A DNA stretch of 64,000 nucleotides from Paraburkholderia xenovorans LB400 (GTDB lineage: Bacteria > Pseudomonadota > Gammaproteobacteria > Burkholderiales > Burkholderiaceae), in contig NC_007951.1 of the NCBI RefSeq assembly GCF_000013645.1, positions 310,001 through 374,000 on the forward strand. The letters are read 5' to 3'. The notes beneath the pieces are model-generated. The model ran no database searches. It saw only the letters and a list, made by a program, of their open reading frames with translations, and had not been told where the DNA came from. The first letter of the stretch is position 1. Every line of letters begins with the position of its first letter. Below, in pieces: positions 8,688-18,367 of the stretch. Made by a program: the position numbers and the translations under genes.

Positions 8688-9113
8688 GTGAAGTTTTTCA
8701 CTGATTACACAAACCTTGTACTGATCGCTATCGTCCTCATCTCCGGTGGGTTGCTGCTGTGGCCGACGATCAGCCGGCGCGGCCGCGGCGGCCTGTCGGC
8801 CGCTGAAGCCACTCAACTGATCAACCGGCGCAATGCGGCGGTCATCGACCTGCGTCCATCCGCCGACTTCGCCAAAGGGCATTTGCCCGCGGCACGGCAC
8901 CTTGAATTTGCGGAGCTGCAGGCGAAGGTCGCGCAACTCGTGAAGAACAAGACCAACCCGGTACTGCTGGTATGCCAGACCGGCCAGCAGTCGAACAAGG
9001 CAGCGCGTATCGTGCAGGATGCAGGGTATGCGGAAGTCCATGTTCTCGAAGGCGGTGTCGACGCCTGGCAGAAAGCCGGCATGCCGGTTGTGAAACAAGG
9101 AGTAGCCAAGTGA
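8688..9113 (+). CDS. Membrane-anchored rhodanese-like sulfurtransferase
   Basis: 141 residues: a transmembrane helix (about 8-26), then a single rhodanese domain with DLR at 54-56 and the active-site loop VCQTGQQS with Cys96. Rhodanese domains carry sulfane sulfur; the natural substrate is unknown. The GTG start gives MKFFTDYTNLVL. The alternative ATG at 8640 would add 16 residues but is part of a TATAAT box. The stop overlaps the grxC start, so the two are translationally coupled and may share thiol or sulfur chemistry. Confidence 0.85.
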   Translation: MKFFTDYTNLVLIAIVLISGGLLLWPTISRRGRGGLSAAEATQLINRRNAAVIDLRPSADFAKGHLPAARHLEFAELQAKVAQLVKNKTNPVLLVCQTGQQSNKAARIVQDAGYAEVHVLEGGVDAWQKAGMPVVKQGVAK

Positions 9114-9373
9114 ACAAAGTGATCATGTACAGCACCCAGGTGTGCCCATATTGCCAGATGGCCGAACGTCTTTTAAAGTCGCGCGGCGTCGAGCACGTTG
9201 AAAAGGTACTGATCGACAAAGACCCGGCCCGTCGTGAAGAAATGATGACCCGGACCGGTCGTCGCACGGTGCCGCAAGTGTTCATCGGCGAGACGCATGT
9301 CGGCGGGTACGATGACCTTTCCGCGCTCGATCGCGCGGGCGGTTTGATGCCGCTGCTCGAAGCAACCGCCTGA
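9110..9373 (+). CDS. grxC: Glutaredoxin 3
   Basis: 87 residues, normal for GrxC. The redox motif CPYC is at 12-15, and TVPQVFIGETHVGGYDD forms the glutathione-binding segment. It reduces disulfides with glutathione, fitting the glutathione biosynthesis genes at the left end. The GTG start overlaps the rhodanese stop (GTGA overlap). secB follows. Confidence 0.96.
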   Translation: MNKVIMYSTQVCPYCQMAERLLKSRGVEHVEKVLIDKDPARREEMMTRTGRRTVPQVFIGETHVGGYDDLSALDRAGGLMPLLEATA

Positions 9374-9525
9374 ATTCGCGCGCCCGCAGGCGCGTGAAAA
9401 ACGGCGGCTGAACACCAAGCCGGCGCGTCTCCGCCTCATCCGGGCGGGCGGCGTGCCGCAACGATCTGGCGGCCCATGCGTGCATGGGCCGCCGCTATGC
9501 ATACCTATCAGGGAATCACTTCATC

Positions 9526-9996
9526 ATGTCCGACGAGAATAACCAGCCGTTCTTCAACATCCAGCGTATCTATCTGAAGGACATGTCGCTCGAGCAGCCG
9601 AATTCGCCGGGCATCTTCCTCGAGCAGGAAATGCCGTCGGTCGAAGTCGAAGTCGACGTGAAGGCCGAGCGCCTCGCCGAGACGGTGTTCGAAATCCTCG
9701 TCACGGGCACGGTCACGGCCAAGGTGTCGGACAAGGTTGCGTTCCTGATCGAAGCCAAGCAAGCCGGCATTTTCGACATCCGCAATATTCCCGCCGAGCA
9801 GATCGACCCGCTGGTCGGCATTGCCTGCCCGACCATCCTGTTCCCGTACCTGCGCTCGAACATCGCCGACGCGATCACCCGCGCCGGTTTCCCGCCGATC
9901 CACCTCGCCGAGATCAACTTCCAGGCACTGTACGAGCAACGCCTCGCGCAGATGGGCGGCCAGGACGGCGCGGCGCAAAACGGCGTCACGCACTAA
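9526..9996 (+). CDS. secB: Protein-export chaperone SecB
   Basis: 156 residues, normal for SecB. It keeps preproteins unfolded and delivers them to SecA. Family motifs include [17 protein letters not shown] and [13 protein letters not shown]. The ATG at 9526 begins [13 protein letters not shown]; the upstream extension from 9484 is not family-like. The order grxC-secB-gpsA is common in proteobacteria. Confidence 0.97.
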   Translation: MSDENNQPFFNIQRIYLKDMSLEQPNSPGIFLEQEMPSVEVEVDVKAERLAETVFEILVTGTVTAKVSDKVAFLIEAKQAGIFDIRNIPAEQIDPLVGIACPTILFPYLRSNIADAITRAGFPPIHLAEINFQALYEQRLAQMGGQDGAAQNGVTH

Positions 9997-10018
9997 GGTG
10001 TCGCGAGCAGTGCCGGCT

Positions 10019-11017
10019 ATGAAGGTTGCCGTCCTCGGCGCCGGCGCATGGGGCACCGCGCTCGCCGGCCATCTGGCCGTACGGCACGACACAGTGTTGT
10101 GGGCGCGCCAGCCCGCGCTCATTGCCGATCTCCGCGCTTCACACGAAAACGCCCGCTATCTGGCGGGCGTTGCGTTGCCGCCGGCGCTTCGCTATGAAAC
10201 GGATCTGAACGCAGCGCTCGACCACGCGCTCGCCGACAACGCGTTATGCGTCGTGGCAACCCCCGTGGCCGGACTGCGCGGTCTGTTCCGGGCCATGCGC
10301 GATGCAGGCAAAGTGCCGGCGCATGTGGTGTGGCTGTGCAAAGGTTTTGAAGCCGACTCGCAGTTGATGCCACATCAGGTGGTCGCGGCCGAACTGCCGG
10401 AGCACGGCAGCAACGGCGTGCTGTCGGGTCCGAGTTTTGCGCGTGAAGTCGGGCAGGGCTTGCCGGTCGCGTTGACCATCGCCAGCGCTTCGGCGGCGTG
10501 CCGCGAGCGCACGGTGGCCGCGTTCCATCACGGCGCCATGCGCATCTATACCGGCGACGACGTCGTCGGCGTGGAAGTGGGCGGCGCGGTGAAAAACGTG
10601 CTTGCCATTGCCACGGGCATTGCCGATGGACTCGGGCTCGGTCTGAACGCGCGTGCGGCATTGATCACGCGCGGCCTCGCTGAAATGTCGCGCCTCGGCG
10701 TGACGCTCGGCGGCCGTGCGGAAACCTTCACCGGTTTGACCGGCCTGGGCGATCTGATCCTGACCGCCACCGGCGATCTGTCGCGCAATCGCACGGTCGG
10801 CCTGCAACTCGCTGCGGGCCGCACGCTCGACGATATTCTCGGCGGCCTCGGTCACGTGGCCGAAGGCGTGCGTTGCGCGCAAGCGGTTCTTGCGATCGCC
10901 CGCGCACATGCAATCGAGATGCCTATCACGCAGGCGGTGTGTGCCGTTCTGTTCGACGGCGTGGCTCCGCGCGACGCCGTCAGCGCCCTGCTGCGGCGCG
11001 ACTCCAAAGCCGAATAA
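10019..11017 (+). CDS. gpsA: Glycerol-3-phosphate dehydrogenase [NAD(P)+]
   Basis: 332 residues. It reduces dihydroxyacetone phosphate to sn-glycerol-3-phosphate for phospholipid synthesis. The Rossmann motif [12 protein letters not shown] starts at residue 5; [27 protein letters not shown] and [14 protein letters not shown] are diagnostic. It starts 22 bases after secB, so the two are probably cotranscribed. Confidence 0.97.
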
Positions 11018-11114
11018 GCCTTGTCTATCAGCCGTTTGGCGCGCAAAAGCGCTGAACGACTGCCCGCTATCGCTGTCCACGTTTTTATCGACGCTACGGA
11101 TCAGCGAGGTTCCC

Positions 11115-11663
11115 ATGCTCCGTTTCAATCGTTGCACGCTCGAAGCACGCGTGGTCGACATCACCGAACTCGCCGTGGATGCGATCGTCAATGCCGCGAA
11201 CACGTCGTTATTGGGCGGAGGCGGCGTGGATGGCGCGATTCATCGCGCGGCCGGCAAGGAATTGATCCGCGAGTGCGAGACGCTCGGCGGCTGCGCGACC
11301 GGCGACGCGAAGCTGACACGCGGCTACCGCTTGCCGGCCAGATACGTGATTCACGCAGTGGGTCCGCGCTGGCGGGGCGGCGGGCATGGCGAGGCCGATT
11401 TACTGGCGTCCTGCTACCAGCGTTCGCTCGAGGTGGCGCGCGAGGCGCAGTGCACGAGCATTGCGTTCCCCGCGATCAGTTGCGGTATCTACCATTTTCC
11501 CGCCGACGAGGCCGTGCGGATTGCGCTCGGCACGGTGCTCGCCACCTTGCCGCGTACGCCGCAGATCGAACAGGTGGTGTTCGCCTGTTTCGACGACGCC
11601 ATGTTCGCGCGCTACGAAGCTGAATTGATGCGCCGTCAGGCGCCGCCTTCGAAGCCGGTCTGA
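11115..11663 (+). CDS. Macro-domain protein (O-acetyl-ADP-ribose deacetylase-like)
   Basis: 182 residues, one complete macro domain of the MacroD/YmdB type. [19 protein letters not shown] and [14 protein letters not shown] form the ADP-ribose pocket; SCGIYHFP and the later FACFDDAMF are also typical. Such proteins remove acetyl from O-acetyl-ADP-ribose or ADP-ribose from acidic residues; the actual substrate is not shown. The 3' end overlaps the convergent trmL gene by 28 bases. Confidence 0.92.
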   Translation: MLRFNRCTLEARVVDITELAVDAIVNAANTSLLGGGGVDGAIHRAAGKELIRECETLGGCATGDAKLTRGYRLPARYVIHAVGPRWRGGGHGEADLLASCYQRSLEVAREAQCTSIAFPAISCGIYHFPADEAVRIALGTVLATLPRTPQIEQVVFACFDDAMFARYEAELMRRQAPPSKPV

Positions 11664-12106
11664 CGCCAGGCCTCGAACACCACGACAGCGACGGTATTCG
11701 ACAGGTTCAGGCTGCGGTTGCCCGGCCGCATGGGCAGGCGCACGCGCTGTTCGTCGGCGAACTGGCCGAGCACCGGGTCGGGCAGGCCGCGCGTTTCGGC
11801 GCCGAACACGAACCAGTCGCCGGATTGAAACGCGCGCTCGTGAAAGCGGCCCGAGCCGCGCGTAGTGAACGCGAACATGCGCGCCGGGTCCGGCGATTCT
11901 TTGGCGATGAACGCCGCCCAGTCGGCATGCACGTTCATTTGCGCGTACTCGTGATAGTCGAGGCCGGCGCGGCGCATTCTGGCGTCGTCGAGCGGAAAGC
12001 CGAGCGGTTCGATCAGATGCAGCCGGGCGCCGGTGTTGGCGCACAGACGGATCACGTTGCCGGTGTTCGGCGGGATTTCCGGTTCTACGAGAACGACATT
12101 GAACAT
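11636..12106 (-). CDS. trmL: tRNA (cytidine(34)-2'-O)-methyltransferase
   Basis: 156 residues, the length of TrmL/YibK. It methylates the ribose of wobble position 34 in certain leucine tRNAs using SAM. SPOUT-fold signatures are present: [22 protein letters not shown] at the N-terminus (long conserved segment, residues 5-26), [11 protein letters not shown] and [14 protein letters not shown] at the C-terminal knot. It lies 18 bases downstream of comF on the same strand. Confidence 0.95.
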   Translation of the reverse strand: MFNVVLVEPEIPPNTGNVIRLCANTGARLHLIEPLGFPLDDARMRRAGLDYHEYAQMNVHADWAAFIAKESPDPARMFAFTTRGSGRFHERAFQSGDWFVFGAETRGLPDPVLGQFADEQRVRLPMRPGNRSLNLSNTVAVVVFEAWRQTGFEGGA

Positions 12107-12124
12107 GGTGAGCTCAGGTTGAGA

Positions 12125-12910
12125 CTAGTTTTTCGGCGTGCGCAGCGCGACGAAGTTGGTGACCTGGCGCGCACCGGCGGCCTTGAGCGTGCGTGCCAGC
12201 GCTTCGAGCGTCGCGCCGGTCGTCATCACATCGTCGACAATGCCGACGTGCAGGCCTTGCACGGATCCTGCAACCTTGAAAGCGCGGCCTACGTTCAGGC
12301 GGCGGGCGTCGAGATCGAGCCGCGACTGCGGCGCGGTGTGAATCACCCGATGCAGCAAGGTTGCGTCGCTGCGCACATGCAGCGCGCGAGCCAATGGCCT
12401 CGCGATCTGCCACGCCTGGTTATAGCCGCGCTCGACGAGGCGTTTTCTGGCAAGCGGCACGGGCGCGATTACATCGGGCCATTCGGCAAGCTCCAGCCAC
12501 GAGTCCTGGGCAAGACGCGCAAGGCGTTGCCCGAACTCGTGCGCCAGCATCAGGCGGGCGCGGAATTTCAGGCCGACCGCGAGGGTGTCGAGCGGCGCCC
12601 GGTAGTCGGCAAGGGCGAAGGTGGCGTCGAACGGCGGCGGCTCGCCGGCGCAATCCGCGCACCGGTACTGCGTGCGGGCCGCCCATTGCGTGACGGATAG
12701 CGGCACCGCGCAGACGGTGCATCGCAACCGCTCTTCATTCCAGTAGGCCGCGTCGCAACCGGCGCAAATTGTCGTATGCGACAAATTGCCACATAACGCA
12801 CACAGATTGGGCAGCGCAACCTGCGCGACGCGCGGCCATGCCGAATGCACGGCGCGCGCAAAACGCGCGAACCGGCTGCCGGAAAACGACGAAATGGACC
12901 GGAGTGGCAT
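12125..12910 (-). CDS. ComF-family phosphoribosyltransferase-like protein
   Basis: 261 residues. An N-terminal zinc-finger-like region has CALC and CAGC pairs (plus CTVC and CADC), followed by a phosphoribosyltransferase fold with the PRPP-loop-like VGIVDDVMTTGATL. ComF proteins aid natural DNA uptake in some bacteria; in others the role is undefined. The start at 12910 gives MPLRSISSFSG; a longer in-frame version runs into the divergent bioC region and is not favoured. Confidence 0.88.
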   Translation of the reverse strand: MPLRSISSFSGSRFARFARAVHSAWPRVAQVALPNLCALCGNLSHTTICAGCDAAYWNEERLRCTVCAVPLSVTQWAARTQYRCADCAGEPPPFDATFALADYRAPLDTLAVGLKFRARLMLAHEFGQRLARLAQDSWLELAEWPDVIAPVPLARKRLVERGYNQAWQIARPLARALHVRSDATLLHRVIHTAPQSRLDLDARRLNVGRAFKVAGSVQGLHVGIVDDVMTTGATLEALARTLKAAGARQVTNFVALRTPKN

Positions 12911-12961
12911 GACTGGGCTGTCCGCGGAGGCCTTCCACGCTGAATGGAGGGAAACGAACGA

Positions 12962-12967
12962 GTATAC
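12962..12967 (+). promoter_or_regulatory. Candidate -10 box for the bioC-like gene
   Basis: TATACT lies 28 bases before the methyltransferase ATG in the comF/bioC divergent gap. No clear -35 is visible. Confidence 0.35.
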
Positions 12968-12994
12968 TTCGGGCTCTACGCCAGCACGACACTC

Positions 12995-13960
12995 ATGTCC
13001 CCAACTCCCGCTCAATCAGGCCGTCCGGCCTATGATTCCCAGCGCCTCCGGCGGATCTTCGACCGCCGCGCGTCGACTTTCAGCGAAGTCGCGTTCCTGC
13101 CGCGCGAAATCGCGCAGCGCATGCGCGAGCGTCTCGACTACATCAAGGTCACGCCGTCGAGCGTGCTCGACGCCGGCTGCGGCATGGGTGAAGACATTCC
13201 GGCTTTGCGCGAGCGCTTTCCCGAGGCGCCGGTGTTCGGCTCCGACCTGTCGCACGGCATGCTCACGCGCGCGCTGCAGCACGATTCGGGCGACACGAGT
13301 TGGCGACGCTTTTTGCCGGCCACGCTCGGCAAGGCGCTCGGCGCCCGCGGACCGCGCTTCGCGCAAGCCGACTTTTCGGCGCTGCCGTTCGCGGCCGGCG
13401 CCTTCGAATTTATCTGGTCCAATCTGGCGCTGCACTGGCACTCACGGCCCGACCTCGTGTTTCCCGAATGGCAGCGTGTGCTGAAAGTGAACGGCTTGCT
13501 GATGTTCAGCACGCTCGGTCCCGACTCGCTCAAGGAGCTGCGCGGCGCCTATGCCGAAGTCGAGGCCGCGCACGGCGTTGCCTCGCGCAAGCATGTGATC
13601 GATTTCGTCGATATGCATGATCTCGGCGATATGCTGGTCGAAAGCGGCTTCGAGATACCCGTGATGGACCAGGAAGTCCTGACCATTACCTATAAGTCTC
13701 CCGAATCGCTGCTCGCCGACGTGCGCCGCTGGGGCGCCTATCCGTTCGAGCGCGAAGCGTCGTCGGGCGCCGTCGCGCGCAGGCTGCACAAGGCTTTGCT
13801 GGCGGCCCTCGAAGCCCGCCGGCGCGCCGACGGCACGCTCGCGCTGACCTTCGAGGTGATCTATGGACACGCATGGAAAGCCGTGCCGCGCACCACGGCC
13901 GAAGGTCATGGGATCGTGCGGATCGAGGACATCGGGCGGGGTTCGGCAAGGAATCGTTGA
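12995..13960 (+). CDS. bioC: BioC-like malonyl-ACP O-methyltransferase
   Basis: 321 residues, class I SAM-dependent methyltransferase with motif I VLDAGCGMGED and the later LMFSTLGPDSLKELR, which resembles BioC. BioC methylates malonyl-ACP to start pimelate synthesis for biotin. IFDRRASTF near the N-terminus is also typical. It is longer than E. coli BioC (251 residues) because of a C-terminal extension. No other biotin genes are in the window, so the function rests on family resemblance. It is divergent from comF. Confidence 0.8.
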   Translation: MSPTPAQSGRPAYDSQRLRRIFDRRASTFSEVAFLPREIAQRMRERLDYIKVTPSSVLDAGCGMGEDIPALRERFPEAPVFGSDLSHGMLTRALQHDSGDTSWRRFLPATLGKALGARGPRFAQADFSALPFAAGAFEFIWSNLALHWHSRPDLVFPEWQRVLKVNGLLMFSTLGPDSLKELRGAYAEVEAAHGVASRKHVIDFVDMHDLGDMLVESGFEIPVMDQEVLTITYKSPESLLADVRRWGAYPFEREASSGAVARRLHKALLAALEARRRADGTLALTFEVIYGHAWKAVPRTTAEGHGIVRIEDIGRGSARNR

Positions 13961-14263
13961 GGAATCGATGAGGCGGTAAAGACGGCATCTGTTATGCCTG
14001 AAATTAGCGCTTCAAAAGACCCGCAAAAGGTGCGTCAAAACCGCGCGGAGGCTTGTCGCGCCTGGCTTGTGGGCGAATCGACGCTTGCTTGTGGATGCTA
14101 TGGATCGCGCCTATAATGCGTCAGTTTGTCGCCCGGAGTTCCCACATTTGGGGCGGCAGGCCCGAGGCACAGGGCAGCAAGATAAGATGACGTGACGGTG
14201 GTCGCTCGGCCAGAATAGCGGTCGCAAGCAATGACCGCAGGCGGCGATTCGCGGGAGGCAGCG
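13961..14263. other. Intergenic leader before the cytochrome oxidase operon
   Basis: A 303-base gap without a supported gene. It holds the promoter at 14089-14117 and a long untranslated leader of about 140 bases. No convincing terminator for the upstream gene was seen. Confidence 0.5.
14089..14117 (+). promoter_or_regulatory. Probable sigma-70 promoter of the cox operon
   Basis: TTGTGG at 14089-14094 and a perfect TATAAT at 14112-14117 are 17 bases apart. It faces the DUF2244 gene and coxB. Confidence 0.6.
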
Positions 14264-14737
14264 ATGGAAGCATCAGATCTGCTGACGGATTCAGAACCAG
14301 TTCTCAAAGACTGGACGATGAAACGCAACTGTTCGATATCGCCGCGGCAGTTCATATGTTTCTACGTGTCGCTTGCGTTTTTCTCGCTGGCAATTGCTTT
14401 CATGCTGGTTCTGGTCGGCGCCTGGCTGGTGTTGCCGTTCACCGGTATCGAATTGCTGGCGGTGGGCGTCGCGTTTGCCATATATGCGCGTCATGCTGTG
14501 GATTACGAGCGCATCCGGTTGTTTCAGAACCGGCTCGTCATCGAGCAGGTCAGCGCCGAGCAGCTCACGCAGTTCGAGTTCAATCCGCGCTGGGTGCGGA
14601 TCGAGGCGGGCGCAACGCCGCGCGACCGGATCAAACTGGTCTCGCGCGGCCAGACGATCATGATCGGGCAACATCTCGCGCAGTATCGGCGCGCGCAGTT
14701 CGCAGGCGAATTGCGTATGTGGCTCACACGTTGTTAG
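14264..14737 (+). CDS. DUF2244 membrane protein
   Basis: 157 residues. A short N-terminal segment is followed by a hairpin of two transmembrane helices (about 42-82) and a soluble domain containing YERIRLFQNRLVIEQV and FNPRWVRIE, as in DUF2244 proteins. Function is unknown; the family is often next to cytochrome oxidase subunit II, as here. GGGAGG lies just before the ATG at 14264; an ATG 33 bases upstream is possible. It is probably the first gene of the cox operon. Confidence 0.8.
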   Translation: MEASDLLTDSEPVLKDWTMKRNCSISPRQFICFYVSLAFFSLAIAFMLVLVGAWLVLPFTGIELLAVGVAFAIYARHAVDYERIRLFQNRLVIEQVSAEQLTQFEFNPRWVRIEAGATPRDRIKLVSRGQTIMIGQHLAQYRRAQFAGELRMWLTRC

Positions 14738-14827
14738 ACGTGTTGAGAGGCGCGGCGTTCACGGGGAGCGCGAGGCAACCTGCCAGCGGGGTCGAGGGTT
14801 TGAATGGAAATTTTGGGTAAGGAAGCT

Positions 14828-16420
14828 ATGAAAACAATCAAGCGAGCCCTCATGGGCGTGCTGGCGATGAGCGGACTGCTTTTCGCCGGTGCCGCCCTGG
14901 CAGTGGGCGATGTTCCGGGCGGCCCTGCCGTCAACGAGATCAATCTCCAGCCGCCTGCGACGAAAATCGCTGAGGAGCTCTTCAGCCTCCACATGTTCAT
15001 GCTGGTGCTTTGCACGGTGATTTTCGTCGGCGTGTTCGCCGTGATGTTCTATTCGATCTTTGCCCACCGCAAATCGAAAGGCCACAAGGCTTCGAATTTC
15101 CACGAAAGCACCACCGTCGAAATCATCTGGACGATCGTGCCGTTCATCATCGTGGTGTTGATGGCGCTGCCCGCCACCAAGACCGTCGTCGCGATGAAAG
15201 ACACCACGAATGCCGACCTCACCATCAAGGTCACCGGCTATCAGTGGAAATGGGGCTACGACTACGTGAAGGGCCCGGGCGAAGGCATCAGCTTCCTGTC
15301 CACGCTGGCCACGCCGCGTGCGGAAACCGACGGTCGCCAGCCGATCTCCACCACATATCTGCAGGAAGTCGACAATCCGCTGGTCGTTCCGGTCGACAAG
15401 AAAATCCGCATCATCACCACCGCGAACGACGTGGTCCACTCCTGGTACGTGCCGGCTTTCGGCGTGAAGCAGGACGCGATTCCGGGTTTCGTGCGCGACA
15501 CGTGGTTCAAGGCTGAGAAGGTCGGCACGTTCCGGGGCTTCTGTACCGAACTGTGCGGCAAGGAACACGCGTTCATGCCGGTGGTGGTCGAAGTGCTGTC
15601 CGCCGACGACTACGCGAAGTGGGTCGACGCGCAGAAGAAGAAAATGGCCGCCGGCCAGGACGATCCGAACAAGACCTACACGATGGCCGAGTTGATGGAA
15701 CGCGGCGGCAAGGTGTACGCGGCGAACTGCGCGGTCTGCCACCAGCCGACCGGCAAGGGTGCAGGCGCATTCCCGGCGCTCGACGGCAGCAAGATCGCCA
15801 ACGGTCCGATCGCCGAGCACGTCAGCCTGGTGCTGAAGGGCAAGAACGCGATGCCTTCGTGGGCGCCTACGCTGAACGACGTCGAAATCGCCTCGGTCAT
15901 CACGTACGAACGTAATTCGTGGGGCAACCACACCGGCGACATTCTCCAGCCCAAGCAGGTTGCGGACGCGCGTAACGGCAAGCTGCCGGAAGGCGGCAAC
16001 CATCTGGCCGACGCGGGCGCGGCAGCGAGCGGTGCAGAGGCGGCTTCGGGCGCCTCGGGTGCGGAAACGGCAGCGGCCGGCTCGGACAGCGCGGCAGCGC
16101 AGGCAACACTTCCGGCCAGCATCTACTTCGACACTGGCAAGAGCACGCTGCCGGCCGAGGCGAAAGCGGCGGTCGAGGCGGCCGCGGCCTACGCGAAGTC
16201 GCATCCGGACGCGAAATTCACGCTGTCGGGCTTCACCGACGCCACCGGTTCCGCGGACCTCAACGCGAAACTCGCGAAGAGCCGTGCCGAAGCCGTGCGC
16301 GACGCGTTGAAAGCAGCCGGCATTGCCGAAGACCATATTATTTTGAAGAAGCCGGAAACGATCACGGGCGGCAGCGACGCGAAAGAAGCCCGGCGTGTTC
16401 AGATCAGCCCGGCTGCCTGA
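14828..16420 (+). CDS. coxB: Cytochrome c oxidase subunit II fused to cytochrome c and OmpA-like domains
   Basis: 530 residues, about twice the classical subunit II. In order: signal peptide (1-28), two membrane helices, the CuA domain with CTELCGKEHAFM (from Cys239), a class I cytochrome c domain with CAVCH at 301-305 and an Ala/Ser/Gly-rich linker. Last comes an OmpA-family domain from about 430 (YFDTGKSTL, GFTDATGSADLNAKL, SRAEAVRDAL). CuA accepts electrons from cytochrome c; the attached heme domain makes a caa3-like enzyme. The OmpA-like domain suggests peptidoglycan contact, which is inference. coxA follows. Confidence 0.95.
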   Translation: MKTIKRALMGVLAMSGLLFAGAALAVGDVPGGPAVNEINLQPPATKIAEELFSLHMFMLVLCTVIFVGVFAVMFYSIFAHRKSKGHKASNFHESTTVEIIWTIVPFIIVVLMALPATKTVVAMKDTTNADLTIKVTGYQWKWGYDYVKGPGEGISFLSTLATPRAETDGRQPISTTYLQEVDNPLVVPVDKKIRIITTANDVVHSWYVPAFGVKQDAIPGFVRDTWFKAEKVGTFRGFCTELCGKEHAFMPVVVEVLSADDYAKWVDAQKKKMAAGQDDPNKTYTMAELMERGGKVYAANCAVCHQPTGKGAGAFPALDGSKIANGPIAEHVSLVLKGKNAMPSWAPTLNDVEIASVITYERNSWGNHTGDILQPKQVADARNGKLPEGGNHLADAGAAASGAEAASGASGAETAAAGSDSAAAQATLPASIYFDTGKSTLPAEAKAAVEAAAAYAKSHPDAKFTLSGFTDATGSADLNAKLAKSRAEAVRDALKAAGIAEDHIILKKPETITGGSDAKEARRVQISPAA

Positions 16421-16464
16421 CGTGTTCATGGTCAGCACCGCAGTATTCGCTTTAGGAGATTGTC

Positions 16465-18078
16465 ATGTCTAGCATCGGACACGATGTAGTCGCGGGCCAC
16501 GAGCACGTGCACGGCGACCATGCCCACGAAACGCCGCATGGCTGGCGCCGTTGGCTGTTCGCAACCAATCACAAGGACATCGGTACGCTGTACCTGATCT
16601 TCTCGTTCACCATGTTCCTCTCCGGGGGCGTGATGGCGCTGATGATCCGTGCCGAACTGTTCGAGCCGGGCTTGCAGATCATGCGTCCCGAGTTCTTCAA
16701 CCAGTTGACCACCATGCACGGCCTGATCATGGTGTTCGGCGCGATCATGCCGGCCTTCGTCGGCTTCGCGAACTGGATGGTGCCGCTGCAGATCGGCGCA
16801 TCGGACATGGCTTTCGCCCGCATGAACAACTTCAGCTTCTGGCTTTTGCCGGTGGCGGCTGTCCTGCTGGTCGGTTCGTTCTTCGCACCCGGCGGCGCGA
16901 CCGCCGCGGGCTGGACGCTCTACGCGCCGTTGTCCACGCAGATGGGCCCGGGCATGGACTTCGCGATTTTCGCGGTCCACCTGATGGGCGCTTCGTCGAT
17001 CATGGGCGGGATCAACATCGTCGTGACGATCCTGAACATGCGCGCCCCCGGCCTCACGCTGATGAAGATGCCGATGTTCGTCTGGACGTGGCTGATCACC
17101 GCGTACCTGCTGATCGCCGTGATGCCGGTTCTGGCAGGCGCGATCACTATGGTGCTGTTCGACCGTCACTTCGGCACGTCGTTCTTCAACGCGGCAGGCG
17201 GCGGCGACCCGGTCATGTACCAGCACATCTTCTGGTTCTTCGGGCACCCCGAGGTGTACATCATGATCCTGCCGGCGTTCGGGATCGTCTCGCAGGTGAT
17301 TCCGGCGTTCGCGCGCAAGCCGCTGTTCGGCTATAGCTCTATGGTGTATGCAACCTCGTCGATCGCGATTCTGTCGTTCATGGTCTGGGCGCACCACATG
17401 TTCGCCACCGGCATGCCGGTGACGGGCCAGCTGTTCTTCATGTACGCAACCATGCTGATCGCCGTGCCGACGGGCGTGAAGGTGTTCAACTGGGTCGCGA
17501 CGATGTGGCGCGGTTCGCTGAGCTTCGAAACGCCTATGCTGTTCGCGGTCGGCTTCCTGCTGGTGTTCACGTTCGGCGGCCTGTCGGGCCTGATGCTGGC
17601 TATGGCGCCGCTCGACATCCAGTATCACGGTACTTATTTCGTGGTGGCGCACTTCCACTATGTGCTGGTGGCGGGCTCGCTCTTCGCGCTGTTCGCCGGC
17701 TGGTATTACTGGGCGCCGAAGTGGACCGGCTGGATGTACAACGAAACGCGCGGCAAGATTCACTTCTGGGCGTCGATGTTCTTCTTCAACCTCGCGTTCC
17801 TGCCCATGCACTTCGTCGGCCTTGCCGGTATGCCGCGTCGTTACGCTGACTATCCGGCACAGTTCACGGACTGGAACCAGGTCATCACGATCGGCGCGTT
17901 CGGCTTCGGTCTGGCGCAGGTCTACTTCCTGTTCGCGGTTGCACTGCCGGCCTATCGTGGCGGTGGCGAACTCGAAAAGGCCGGCGACAAGCCGTGGGAC
18001 GGCGCAACGGGCCTCGAATGGACCGTGCCGAGCCCGGCTCCGTTCCACACGTTCGAAAACCCGCCGACCGTCGAGTAA
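16465..18078 (+). CDS. ctaD: Cytochrome c oxidase subunit I
   Basis: 537 residues, about 12 transmembrane helices. It houses heme a and the heme a3-CuB centre where oxygen is reduced. FFGHPEVY (His261, Tyr265) is the cross-linked CuB ligand motif, followed by WAHHMFATG and the heme-ligand region VVAHFHYVLVAG. Length matches bacterial aa3/caa3 oxidases. TAGGAGA precedes the ATG. It is the second structural gene of the operon. Confidence 0.98.
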   Translation: MSSIGHDVVAGHEHVHGDHAHETPHGWRRWLFATNHKDIGTLYLIFSFTMFLSGGVMALMIRAELFEPGLQIMRPEFFNQLTTMHGLIMVFGAIMPAFVGFANWMVPLQIGASDMAFARMNNFSFWLLPVAAVLLVGSFFAPGGATAAGWTLYAPLSTQMGPGMDFAIFAVHLMGASSIMGGINIVVTILNMRAPGLTLMKMPMFVWTWLITAYLLIAVMPVLAGAITMVLFDRHFGTSFFNAAGGGDPVMYQHIFWFFGHPEVYIMILPAFGIVSQVIPAFARKPLFGYSSMVYATSSIAILSFMVWAHHMFATGMPVTGQLFFMYATMLIAVPTGVKVFNWVATMWRGSLSFETPMLFAVGFLLVFTFGGLSGLMLAMAPLDIQYHGTYFVVAHFHYVLVAGSLFALFAGWYYWAPKWTGWMYNETRGKIHFWASMFFFNLAFLPMHFVGLAGMPRRYADYPAQFTDWNQVITIGAFGFGLAQVYFLFAVALPAYRGGGELEKAGDKPWDGATGLEWTVPSPAPFHTFENPPTVE

Positions 18079-18190
18079 TTGGCGTACGGTGGGGTGCCGG
18101 CTCGGGTGGCGCAGCAGCGCGCCGCCGGAGCCGGCAGCCACGAAAGTCGCGGCGGTACCTGAGTCACGAAACGTATTCAGAAAGTCGAGC

Positions 18191-18325
18191 ATGGCGCGCA
18201 ATCCTCAAGAAAGACGTACGCCCGAGCAGATTCGCGCGGGCAACCGGCGGATCGGTTTCGTGATGTTCGTGATCGCCGCGGTCTTTTTCGCGAGCGTCAT
18301 CATTCATCAGAAGTGGTTCTCCTGA
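18191..18325 (+). CDS. Small cytochrome oxidase assembly-type membrane protein
   Basis: 44 residues: a charged N-terminus (RRTPEQIRAGNRRIG) and one transmembrane helix (about 21-38), ending IIHQKWFS. Proteins of this size and character sit between coxA and ctaG in many Burkholderiales and are annotated as small assembly proteins; no function is demonstrated here. The position 42 bases before ctaG supports a role in oxidase biogenesis. Confidence 0.75.
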   Translation: MARNPQERRTPEQIRAGNRRIGFVMFVIAAVFFASVIIHQKWFS

Positions 18326-18367
18326 CGGAACGGTTCAAGTCTGTTTGCAGGTTTGTTGAGGATTGAG

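Noticed and set aside
14759..18201. Two antisense frames of more than 550 residues opposite coxB and coxA
   Set aside because: Their codon pattern mirrors the oxidase genes; no recognisable domains.
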